From positions 1 through 25,859 of the forward strand of contig RGAX01000010.1 in assembly GCA_009919985.1 (NCBI GenBank): a stretch of 25,859 nucleotides of DNA, written 5' to 3'. The position numbers and the translations under genes were made by a program. Below the pieces are notes generated by a model. It was not told the origin of the DNA. It made no database searches and saw only the letters and a program-made list of their open reading frames with translations. This DNA is from Opitutaceae bacterium. Its GTDB lineage: Bacteria; Verrucomicrobiota; Verrucomicrobiia; Opitutales; Opitutaceae. Numbering within the stretch: the first letter of the stretch is position 1; each line of letters starts with the position of its first letter. Shown here piece by piece: positions 1-6,207 of the stretch.

Positions 1-531
1 CGCTTTCATCTCATGACGTTGGCGGGAGCTTTGCACACGCACCGGCTCGACTACCGGCACCTGCTTTTGACGACGCGCCAATTGACCCGCGATCAAACCG
101 AAGTTGCCGAAGCGGTCCGGCGGATGATTTTCAATGTGCGGGCGGCGAACGCCGACGACCACGGAAAGAACCACAGTTTTCTATATGACGAGGCCACCGC
201 GCAATGGACGCTCTCGCCGGCCTACGACATGACCCTCAATGCCGATGAGGGGCGCAACTATCATGGGCTCACACCCAACACATTAGGCTCGGCACCTAGG
301 CTAACCACGCTCGCCGCGGTGGCGGCCGACGCCGGTATTGGGCGCGACGAGTTCGATAAGATCGATGCCGAAGTCTCGGCCGTGATCCAGCGCTGGCCCG
401 AGTTTGCCGCTGCGGCCGAGCTTCCCGCCGCCACTGCGGAGCGCGCAACGGCGATTCATCTCGGCGTTGCGAATGTCTTGGCAACCGAGGTCACTTCAAA
501 GCGCGGCAAGCGCCGAAAGCTCTGGGAGTAG
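1..531 (+). CDS. hipA: HipA-type serine/threonine kinase toxin, C-terminal part (5' end outside window)
   Basis: The open frame runs from the first base of the window, so the start codon lies to the left and only about 176 C-terminal residues are seen. Two HipA_C kinase signatures are visible. The first is a catalytic loop NADDHGKN, residues 46-53 counted from the internal ATG at 13. The second is the metal-binding LSPAYDM at 67-73, which corresponds to the DFG-like element of HipA kinases. HipA toxins phosphorylate targets such as glutamyl-tRNA synthetase and are neutralised by HipB, an HTH antitoxin usually encoded just upstream; that gene would be outside the window. The basic tail (KRGKRRK) ends at a TAG. 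Both active-site signatures are intact, so the kinase may be active. A tRNA-Ser fragment about 270 bp downstream suggests the gene sits on an integrated element. Family assignment is firm; the in vivo target is unknown. Confidence 0.9.
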   Translation, partial: RFHLMTLAGALHTHRLDYRHLLLTTRQLTRDQTEVAEAVRRMIFNVRAANADDHGKNHSFLYDEATAQWTLSPAYDMTLNADEGRNYHGLTPNTLGSAPRLTTLAAVAADAGIGRDEFDKIDAEVSAVIQRWPEFAAAAELPAATAERATAIHLGVANVLATEVTSKRGKRRKLWE

Positions 532-919
532 TCGGCGTTAGGTTGGACTCACATGGTGCCAATCAACGCGTCATAGATGCAACCAGAGTCAAAATCTCGG
601 CATCCGAAATTTGCTGCTGTATCATAAAATTAAGTTCGCCCGAAATTACCCTCAATTATTTGCCACAGATTTGCCGGCCGCCCGTTTTTGGTTTGTTTTT
701 GTCGCAACTGTTTGCGCGTTCTTTCCTGTTCTAACTAACTAACAATCAACCTCAAAGCTCGCATCATCAGGCTTTTCGGTTGTTGGGTCCCAGGCGATTC
801 GAATCCCTCCCCCTCCGCCAGTTTCGCAAAGAACGCGAATTGGGGTAGTTGTGTTCCGGCACCCAAGTCGAGTGGTCTCGTAACCCGAACTTGTCTGTTG
901 AAATTGAAACCGCGGATTC
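532..919. other. Gene-poor, AT-richer intergenic stretch
   Basis: I see no credible gene in these 388 bases. The first 210 are clearly richer in A and T than the surrounding genes. They include T-rich runs near 688-705 and a short CTAA tandem near 733-744. The only recognisable element is the tRNA-Ser 3' fragment at 797-820. Short open frames here, on both strands, have unlikely composition. Those on the minus strand are antisense readings of the tRNA fragment, giving the well-known false peptide type with GEGFES or GGGGIR. The stretch fits the edge of an integrated element. Confidence 0.6.
797..820 (+). other. tRNA-Ser 3'-end fragment, probable attachment-site scar
   Basis: The segment has a T-loop TTCGAAT (798-804), the 3' side of a T-stem CCCTC (805-809), the 3' side of an acceptor stem CCCCTCC (810-816), discriminator G and an encoded CCA (818-820). 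The order and lengths are exactly those of a tRNA 3' end. The acceptor implies a 5' strand GGAGGGG, typical of tRNA-Ser. The bases before the T-loop (GGCGA) do not pair with CCCTC, and no anticodon or D arm lies upstream, so this is a fragment and not a gene. Tyrosine integrases commonly leave such a duplicated tRNA 3' end at the far border of an island. With this orientation the element should lie to the left and an intact tRNA-Ser further left, outside the window. Confidence 0.75.
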
Positions 920-940
920 TGGCATTTGACAATAATGCCA
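920..940. promoter_or_regulatory. Palindrome over the higBA -35 box (candidate operator 1)
   Basis: Perfect 7-bp inverted repeat TGGCATT / AATGCCA with a 7-base spacer, centred at 930. It covers the TTGACA -35 hexamer. Toxin-antitoxin antitoxins of the HigA type bind such palindromes in their own promoter, so it is a likely HigA site; binding itself is inferred. Confidence 0.6.
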
Positions 941-955
941 CAATGTGGACATAAT
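926..955 (+). promoter_or_regulatory. Sigma-70-type promoter of higBA
   Basis: A consensus -35 hexamer TTGACA (926-931) is followed after 18 bases by CATAAT (950-955), which matches 5 of 6 positions of the -10 consensus. Transcription would start near 962. The best-supported higB start is TTG at 965, so the transcript would be nearly leaderless. Both hexamers lie inside palindromes, which fits autorepression by the HigBA complex. Confidence 0.65.
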
Positions 956-959
956 GTCC
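947..959. promoter_or_regulatory. Palindrome over the higBA -10 box (candidate operator 2)
   Basis: Perfect 6-bp palindrome GGACAT-A-ATGTCC centred at 953, which contains most of the -10 hexamer. Its centre is 23 bp, about two helical turns, from that of the first palindrome. The two share a core (ACAATAATG and ACATAATG). This spacing suits two dimers bound to one face of the DNA. Confidence 0.6.
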
Positions 960-964
960 TCACT

Positions 965-1273
965 TTGAGGCTGATTAAACGAAGCACCCTCCGCCAGTAT
1001 GCCGCCCGTTTCCCCAAGGCCGGCCGGCCGTTGGGCGATTGGGCCCGACTAGTGCTCTCCGGTACGTGGCAAAATCTCGTCGAAACTCGCCGCATGTTTC
1101 CTCACGCCGATCAAGTAAAGGTGAAGAGCGGTAGGACCGTCACCATCTTCAATGTGTGGGGCAACGATTTCCGCCTAATCACCGCAATCCACTACGACCG
1201 ACAAAAGGTCTTTGTCCTCAATTTCCTCACTCACGCCGAATACACCCGCAACACTTGGAAAAACCGCCTATGA
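965..1273 (+). CDS. higB: HigB-family toxin (mRNA interferase, RelE superfamily)
   Basis: This is a 102-residue basic protein of the HigB_toxin family, whose members cleave mRNA on the translating ribosome. Family features visible are the N-terminal RLIKRSTLRQYAARFP helix, a W-rich middle (GDWARLVLSGTWQ), the core strand VTIFNVWGNDFRLI near residues 59-72, and the C-terminal strand FVLNFLTHAEY. I chose TTG at 965 because family members begin with MRxI at this point, and because the promoter -35 box occupies the upstream TTG at 926. An ATG at 935 would add ten residues and is the alternative. No Shine-Dalgarno sequence precedes 965. The stop overlaps the higA start as ATGA (1270-1273), so the two are translationally coupled. 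Toxin-first order is typical of higBA. Confidence 0.88.
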   Translation: MRLIKRSTLRQYAARFPKAGRPLGDWARLVLSGTWQNLVETRRMFPHADQVKVKSGRTVTIFNVWGNDFRLITAIHYDRQKVFVLNFLTHAEYTRNTWKNRL

Positions 1274-1695
1274 AAACCGCGACCCAGACCTCTATGCCTC
1301 GTGCCAAGATTCCCAAGACCTACGCGGGGCTGATGGGGCTGCACCTGCTCCGTCCCATCCGCGATCAGGTCGATGCAGACAACGCCGCCGAGATGATTGA
1401 CCAACTCGCTGGACACACGCTCAACGCCGAGCAGGCCGATTACCTCGACCTCCTGAGCGATCTCTATGAAAAATGGGAGAGCACGCAGTTTCCTCTCAGC
1501 CGGACAACGGGATCGGAACTGCTGCGTCTCGTGCTCGCGGAACGCAACGAAGGGGCTACGAACCTGGCGAAACTTATCGGAATTGATGTGTCTCTCGCCT
1601 ATCGGCTGCTGCGGGGTGAACGGCAATTGACTGCCACGCAGATTCGAAAAGTCGCAGACACCTACGGTATGGATCCGGTGGCGCTTCTGCCGTGA
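1270..1695 (+). CDS. higA: HigA-family antitoxin with helix-turn-helix domain
   Basis: This 141-residue protein is the partner of the HigB toxin. The N-terminal half (about residues 10-80) is helical and acidic, with ADNAAEMIDQLAGHTLNAEQ and DYLDLLSDLYEKWE, as in HigA proteins of the COG5499 type, and probably binds and masks the toxin. The C-terminal half (about 85-140) is an XRE-like helix-turn-helix: TNLAKLIGIDVSLAYRLLRG followed by ERQLTATQIRKVADTYGMD. It presumably binds the palindromes upstream of higB, giving autoregulation. The ATG was chosen because it overlaps the higB stop by four bases; the longer open frame to 1156 lies inside higB. Assignment is firm from sequence and context. 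Confidence 0.88.
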   Translation: MKTATQTSMPRAKIPKTYAGLMGLHLLRPIRDQVDADNAAEMIDQLAGHTLNAEQADYLDLLSDLYEKWESTQFPLSRTTGSELLRLVLAERNEGATNLAKLIGIDVSLAYRLLRGERQLTATQIRKVADTYGMDPVALLP

Positions 1696-1887
1696 GCGGC
1701 GCGGCGGCCTGAGGTGGTTATTAGCGCCACCCTAGTCCGTGTTACAATCGCGTATCCTTCGCCAGTTTTTCAATCAGGGTCGCTCGTTCGGGCTAATGAC
1801 CGGAGGATTTCTGGAAAAGCATCTTGCTCGACCGACCTTGGTCACTACGTTCGGCGGCGATAGTGTTTTAACAACCCAATTTTATCC
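1696..1887 (+). promoter_or_regulatory. Leader and candidate promoter of the nuo operon
   Basis: This 192-base gap separates higA from nuoB. An extended -10 element, TGTTACAAT at 1740-1748, matches TGnTATAAT except for one base. The -35 region is weak (TTAGCG at 1721-1726). Transcription from here would leave a leader of about 130 bases. A 5-bp hairpin GGTGG/CCACC (1713-1731) lacks a T-run, so it is a poor higA terminator. GACC-TT-GGTC at 1834-1843 is a minor inverted repeat. No Shine-Dalgarno sequence precedes nuoB. nuoA is not encoded here on either strand. Confidence 0.35.
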
Positions 1888-2397
1888 ATGGTCTCGGCAA
1901 ACTCCGAATTTGGCTACAACGGCAAGGTCGAAGGCGAAGTCATCGTCTCTCGGGCCGACGCGGTCATTAACTGGATCCGCACCAACTCCGTGTGGCCGAT
2001 GCCGATGGGTTTGGCCTGCTGCGCCATCGAATTGATGGCCGTCGGTAACGGCCGCTTCGACATCGCGCGCTTCGGCGCTGAGGTGATGCGTTTTTCCCCG
2101 CGTCAGGCAGATTGCATGATCGTTGCCGGTACTGTGACCTACAAAATGGCACCGGTGGTGCGTCGTATTTACGATCAGATGACCTCGCCCAAATGGGTGA
2201 TCGCCATGGGCGCCTGCGCGAGTTCGGGCGGCATGTACCGTAGTTACGCGACGTTGCAGGGCGTGGATCGGATCATTCCGGTCGACGTGTACGTAAGCGG
2301 GTGCCCTCCGCGGCCCGAGGCGTTGCTCGACGCTCTCATCAAGCTTCAGAGCAAGATCAAGACCGAGCATTCTGCCGGCCAACTTTTTAAGGCCTGA
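1888..2397 (+). CDS. nuoB: NADH-quinone oxidoreductase subunit B (NuoB)
   Basis: This 169-residue complex I subunit sits in the connecting module and holds cluster N2, the last iron-sulfur centre before quinone. The four ligands are present: the tandem C44-C45 in GLACCAIE, C110 in MGACASSGG and C139 in SGCPPRP. Length is normal for the family. The start has ATGG after an A/T-rich, Shine-Dalgarno-free leader. It is the first gene of the operon here, whereas in most bacteria nuoA precedes it. There are 36 bases to nuoC. Confidence 0.96.
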   Translation: MVSANSEFGYNGKVEGEVIVSRADAVINWIRTNSVWPMPMGLACCAIELMAVGNGRFDIARFGAEVMRFSPRQADCMIVAGTVTYKMAPVVRRIYDQMTSPKWVIAMGACASSGGMYRSYATLQGVDRIIPVDVYVSGCPPRPEALLDALIKLQSKIKTEHSAGQLFKA

Positions 2398-2433
2398 GTT
2401 CTGCTCTAGGTTAAACGTATTTTTATTTTAACG

Positions 2434-3063
2434 ATGTCCGCTTCCGTCGACGCCCTTAGCGCCCTCAAGGCTAAATTTCCGCAGGTGACCGACCGCGCTA
2501 GCCGCGATTGTCCTGCGGTCGATGTGCCGACTGTGGATCTTGTCGCCGCGTTGAAATCGCTGCGCGATGAAGCAGGTTTTGATTTGCTGTCGGATGTCAC
2601 GGCGATCGATTGGGCTGAGGGTGCAACACCCCGCTTTACGGCGGTTTATCATCTTTATTCGACGACCTCGCACGCGGCCGTTCGTGTGGCCTCGGCGTGC
2701 ACGGGCGATGATGCGGCTCCGGCGGTGCCGAGCGTAGTGGACCTTTGGCCAGCGGCCAACTGGCACGAACGTGAGGCCTACGATATGTTTGGGATTAAGT
2801 TCGAAGGTCACCCAGACTTGCGCCGCATTTTGATGTGGGATGGTTATCCCTATCATCCTTTGCGTAAGGAATTCCCTTTGGCGGGCATCGAGACAGCGTT
2901 GCCCGATCTCGAAGTGGCCGAAGAAACCCAAGCCAAAGTGATCCCGGCGCCGATGGTAGGCGGACCCTTTGTGGCGTCTTCCGGCGAGATGAACCTCACC
3001 GAAGCCGAGCCCCGCGCCAAAGACGAGAGCTGGAACGAACGCTCCGCTAAACCCCAAGCCTGA
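2434..3063 (+). CDS. nuoC: NADH-quinone oxidoreductase subunit C (NuoC)
   Basis: This 209-residue subunit of the peripheral arm supports NuoD next to the quinone cavity. The family signature is intact at residues 111-149: HEREAYDMFGIKFEGHPDLR, then RIL, W135 and YPYHPLRKEFPL. About 60 residues follow, with a low-complexity, E/A/P-rich tail that probably lacks structure. It is a separate gene and not fused to nuoD as in E. coli. The spacer to nuoD is 12 bases. No ribosome-binding site is visible before the ATG. Confidence 0.95.
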   Translation: MSASVDALSALKAKFPQVTDRASRDCPAVDVPTVDLVAALKSLRDEAGFDLLSDVTAIDWAEGATPRFTAVYHLYSTTSHAAVRVASACTGDDAAPAVPSVVDLWPAANWHEREAYDMFGIKFEGHPDLRRILMWDGYPYHPLRKEFPLAGIETALPDLEVAEETQAKVIPAPMVGGPFVASSGEMNLTEAEPRAKDESWNERSAKPQA

Positions 3064-3075
3064 TTTACCGACGCC

Positions 3076-4308
3076 ATGGCCACCGAAATTGCCTTTCCAG
3101 ATAGCGCGGCGAAAGCCGCCGGCGCCGAGCAAGAATTTGCGCCGGAAAAGATGTCCCTCTCGATGGGGCCTTCCCACCCGTCCACGCACGGCGTGTTGCG
3201 CCTCCAGATGGAGCTCGACGGCGAAGTCCTCACGAAGTGCGACCCGATCGTCGGTTACTTGCACCGCGGCGACGAGAAGATCGCCGAGAACATGACGTAC
3301 AACCAGTTCGTGCCTTACACGGACCGGTTAGATTATCTCGCCCCGCTGGCCAACAACATGGCCTACGCCATCGCGGTGGAAAAACTCGCGGGCCTCGAAG
3401 TCCCAGCGCGTTGCCAAGCGATCCGCGTGCTCACGGCGGAAATGGCTCGAATCTCGGCGCACTTGATGGGCCTCGGAGCGTTTGGCTTGGATGTCGGCGC
3501 TTGGACCGTGCTCGTGCATTCGCTCAATCAGCGCGAACACCTCTACAAACTCTTCGAAGAGCTCACCGGCGCTCGTTTCACGACCAGTTACACGCGTATT
3601 GGCGGCGTCTCGCGTGATGTGCCCGAGGGTTGGCTTGGCCGCGTGATCGCATTTTGTGATCAGTTCGAGCCTGCGCTCGAGGAAACGTTGGCGCTGCTCA
3701 CGCGGAATAAGATTTTCCAAGACCGTACCGTCGGCGTCGGCATCATCACGAAAGCCGATGCGCTCGCCTATGGTCTCACTGGACCTAATCTGCGTGGTTC
3801 CGGCGTGGCGCTCGATCTGCGTAAAGACCGGCCTTACTCAGGCTACGAGCAGTACGAATTTGATGTTCCGGTGGGCACGAAGGGCGATTGCTACGATCGT
3901 TATCTATGCCGCGGCGAAGAGATGCGCCAGTCGGTGCGCATCATCCGCCAGATCGTCGCTAAATTCCCCAGCGGCGATTGGTACGCGAAGGACGCGCGCA
4001 AGATCTTCGCGCCGCCGAAAGATAAGATTCTCACCTCGATGGAGGAGTTGATTAACAACTTCATGATCGTCACCGAAGGCCCGCAGATCCCGGCCGGCGA
4101 AGTGTATTTCGAGGCGGAAAACCCCAAGGGTGCGCTCGGCTTTTACATCGTTAGTAAAGGCGGCGGCGTGCCGTGGCGTATGAAGATCCGCTCACCCTCG
4201 TTCTGCAATCTGTCTATCCTACCCAAAGTCTGCGTCGGCACCATGATGTCCGATGTCGTCACGTTGCTCGGCTCCCTCGACTTCGTCATGGGCGAGTGCG
4301 ACCGTTAA
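3076..4308 (+). CDS. nuoD: NADH-quinone oxidoreductase subunit D (NuoD)
   Basis: This 410-residue, 49-kDa-type subunit lines the quinone-reduction site with NuoB. It is related to the large subunit of NiFe hydrogenases but lacks metal ligands. The quinone-site loop GPSHPSTHG is at residues 31-39 with H38. The conserved tyrosine Y87 lies in TDRLDYLAP. These match in number the His38 and Tyr87 of the Thermus subunit. The C-terminus ends with the usual LLGSLDFVMGECDR, so the gene is complete. A run of seven T follows the stop, but no hairpin precedes it, so it is not a terminator. Confidence 0.97.
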   Translation: MATEIAFPDSAAKAAGAEQEFAPEKMSLSMGPSHPSTHGVLRLQMELDGEVLTKCDPIVGYLHRGDEKIAENMTYNQFVPYTDRLDYLAPLANNMAYAIAVEKLAGLEVPARCQAIRVLTAEMARISAHLMGLGAFGLDVGAWTVLVHSLNQREHLYKLFEELTGARFTTSYTRIGGVSRDVPEGWLGRVIAFCDQFEPALEETLALLTRNKIFQDRTVGVGIITKADALAYGLTGPNLRGSGVALDLRKDRPYSGYEQYEFDVPVGTKGDCYDRYLCRGEEMRQSVRIIRQIVAKFPSGDWYAKDARKIFAPPKDKILTSMEELINNFMIVTEGPQIPAGEVYFEAENPKGALGFYIVSKGGGVPWRMKIRSPSFCNLSILPKVCVGTMMSDVVTLLGSLDFVMGECDR

Positions 4309-4331
4309 GTTTTTTTCGCGAACCCAGCTCG

Positions 4332-4817
4332 ATGAATCTCAAGCCCGAAACACTCTCCAAGATCGACGAGGTAATTACGCATTACCCGACGAAGCGGAGC
4401 GCCACGCTCCCATTGCTGCATCTCATCCAAGAGGATGTCGGACATCTTCCGCCCGACACCAGTGAGTGGGTCGCAGCCAAGCTTGAACTGCAACCGATCA
4501 ACGTGCTCGAAGTGATCACGTTCTACCCGATGTTCCGGCAGAAGCCCATCGGTCGTCGGCACATCAAGGTCTGCCGCACGCTTTCCTGCGCGCTACTCGG
4601 CGGTTACAAGACCTGCGCGGCATTTGAGAAAGAGTTTCACACCCACCTTGGCGAAGTCTCGCCCGATGGCGAAGTCACGGTTGATTTCGTGGAATGTCTC
4701 GCTAGTTGCGGCACCGCTCCGGTCGTCATGATCGACGACGAACTCCACGAGAAGGTCGACTGCGCGAAAGCGAAGCAGTTGAGCGACCAAATCAAAGCCG
4801 AAGCCAAGAAACGCTGA
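4332..4817 (+). CDS. nuoE: NADH-quinone oxidoreductase subunit E (NuoE)
   Basis: This 161-residue, 24-kDa-type thioredoxin-like subunit of the NADH module binds the off-path 2Fe-2S cluster N1a. The four ligands are present as C81-x4-C86 and C122-x3-C126, the usual spacing. The open frame extends upstream to 4173, but that part overlaps nuoD and reads as shadow. The ATG at 4332 gives the typical N-terminal helix (LSKIDEVITHYP). The gene is followed after 13 bases by nuoF, its direct partner in the complex. Confidence 0.95.
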   Translation: MNLKPETLSKIDEVITHYPTKRSATLPLLHLIQEDVGHLPPDTSEWVAAKLELQPINVLEVITFYPMFRQKPIGRRHIKVCRTLSCALLGGYKTCAAFEKEFHTHLGEVSPDGEVTVDFVECLASCGTAPVVMIDDELHEKVDCAKAKQLSDQIKAEAKKR

Positions 4818-4830
4818 CCCCTTTCCGTCC

Positions 4831-6192
4831 ATGCCCGCTCCCGAACAACACCGCATCATCTTCAAGCACATTGACGAACCCGGCTACACTAACGACATCG
4901 GCTGTTACCTGCGTAATGGCGGCTACGAAGTCCTAAAAAAAGCCGTTGCCCGTAAGCCCGAGGATATCATCGACGAAGTTAAAAAATCTGGCCTGCGCGG
5001 CCGTGGCGGCGCCGGATTCCCCTGCGGCGTGAAGTGGGGCCTGGTGGACCGCAAGAGCGGCAAACCCATTTATCTCATCGTCAACGCCGACGAATCCGAG
5101 CCTGGCACTTTTAAGGATCGCTACATCATGCATCAGGATCCGCATCAGTTGATCGAGAGCACGATGATCTCGTGCTTTGCGAACAACGTGAAGCAGGCCT
5201 ACATCTACATTCGCGGCGAGATGCCGCATGGCGCCCGCATTTTGGAAAAAGCCATCGCCGAGGCTCGCGTGGCCAACTTCGTCGGCCCTAACATCCTTGG
5301 CACCGGCTATTCCTGTGAAATTTTCGTCCACCGCGGTGCCGGTGCCTACATCTGCGGCGAAGAGACCGGTCTCATCGAATCGCTCGAAGGCAAACGCGCC
5401 AACCCGCGCATCAAGCCCCCGTATTTTCCTGCTGTTCTCGGCCTCTACCAGTGCCCGACGATCGTGAACAACGTCGAGACGCTCTGCCACGTGAAGTACA
5501 TCGCTGAACACGGCGGCGCCGAATACGCCAAGATTGGCACGCCCGGCAACACCGGCACGCGCATCTTCTGCGTCTCCGGTCACGTGCAACGCCCCGGATA
5601 CTACGAGTTCCCCGCCGGCACGATCACGATGGGCCAACTCCTCAACGAGGTCTGTGGCGGCCCGCTGCCCGGTCGTAAATTCAAAGCCGTCATCCCCGGC
5701 GGTTCCTCCGCCAAAATCCTTCGTTTCGGCGAACGATTCAAGGGTAAGCGCAAGGTTGGTACCGAGCTAGTCGACTACGATTGGGGCGTTGAAGATGTAC
5801 CCATGGATTTCGATTCCTTGGGCATGATCGGCACGATGGGCGGCTCCGGCGGCGTCATCGTCATGGACGACACCGTCAACATGGTCGAAGCCCTCGCCAA
5901 CATTAACGCTTTCTACTCTCATGAAAGCTGCGGTCAATGCACGCCCTGCCGTGAAGGCTCGCTTTGGATGAAGAAAATCACTTCGCGCATGGTGCACGGC
6001 CAAGCGCGCAACGAAGACGCAGCGCTGCTCAAGAGTGTTGCAGACCAGATACCTGGCCGCACCATTTGCGCCTTCGGCGAAGCCTGCTCGTGGCCGACCC
6101 AGAGCTTTATCGCCAAATTCGGCGACGAATTTAAACAGTATCCCGAGACCAAAAAGACCGCGAAACCGGCCGACGCGGTCGCGCTCGTTTAA
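4831..6192 (+). CDS. nuoF: NADH-quinone oxidoreductase subunit F (NuoF)
   Basis: This 453-residue, 51-kDa-type subunit oxidises NADH through FMN and passes electrons to cluster N3. FMN/NADH-site motifs are visible: GRGGAGFPCG at residues 57-66, NADESEPGT at 85-93, and CGEETGLIESLEG. The 4Fe-4S ligands are C367, C370 and C373 in SCGQCTPC, with C413 in the TICAFG motif. Length matches the family. The NADH-binding glycine-rich loop shows that the complex is of the NADH-accepting type, unlike the F- and E-less forms that use ferredoxin or other donors. The leader before the ATG is almost all pyrimidine. Confidence 0.97.
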   Translation: MPAPEQHRIIFKHIDEPGYTNDIGCYLRNGGYEVLKKAVARKPEDIIDEVKKSGLRGRGGAGFPCGVKWGLVDRKSGKPIYLIVNADESEPGTFKDRYIMHQDPHQLIESTMISCFANNVKQAYIYIRGEMPHGARILEKAIAEARVANFVGPNILGTGYSCEIFVHRGAGAYICGEETGLIESLEGKRANPRIKPPYFPAVLGLYQCPTIVNNVETLCHVKYIAEHGGAEYAKIGTPGNTGTRIFCVSGHVQRPGYYEFPAGTITMGQLLNEVCGGPLPGRKFKAVIPGGSSAKILRFGERFKGKRKVGTELVDYDWGVEDVPMDFDSLGMIGTMGGSGGVIVMDDTVNMVEALANINAFYSHESCGQCTPCREGSLWMKKITSRMVHGQARNEDAALLKSVADQIPGRTICAFGEACSWPTQSFIAKFGDEFKQYPETKKTAKPADAVALV

Positions 6193-6207
6193 CCCTCTCC
6201 CGTCCCG

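Noticed and set aside
543..734. 63-codon open frame in the AT-rich stretch
   Set aside because: Unlikely composition (CCCII, repeated Phe/Leu at the end), no start context and no family resemblance.
987..998. 12-bp direct repeat CCCTCCGCCAGT shared with the tRNA fragment at 811-822
   Set aside because: The second copy lies inside the higB coding sequence and encodes family-typical residues, so it is more likely chance than a second attachment site.
735..1095. Overlapping minus-strand open frames with GEGFES and GGGGIR peptides
   Set aside because: These are antisense readings of the tRNA-Ser 3' fragment, a known annotation artefact, and they overlap the higB gene and its promoter.
1739..2035. 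98-codon open frame before and inside nuoB
   Set aside because: More than half overlaps nuoB in another frame; not a NuoA-like membrane protein.
4173..4331. Upstream extension of nuoE
   Set aside because: It overlaps nuoD out of frame and the protein family begins at the ATG 4332.
4309..4331. T7 run after nuoD as a terminator
   Set aside because: No stem precedes it and the operon continues with nuoE to nuoN.
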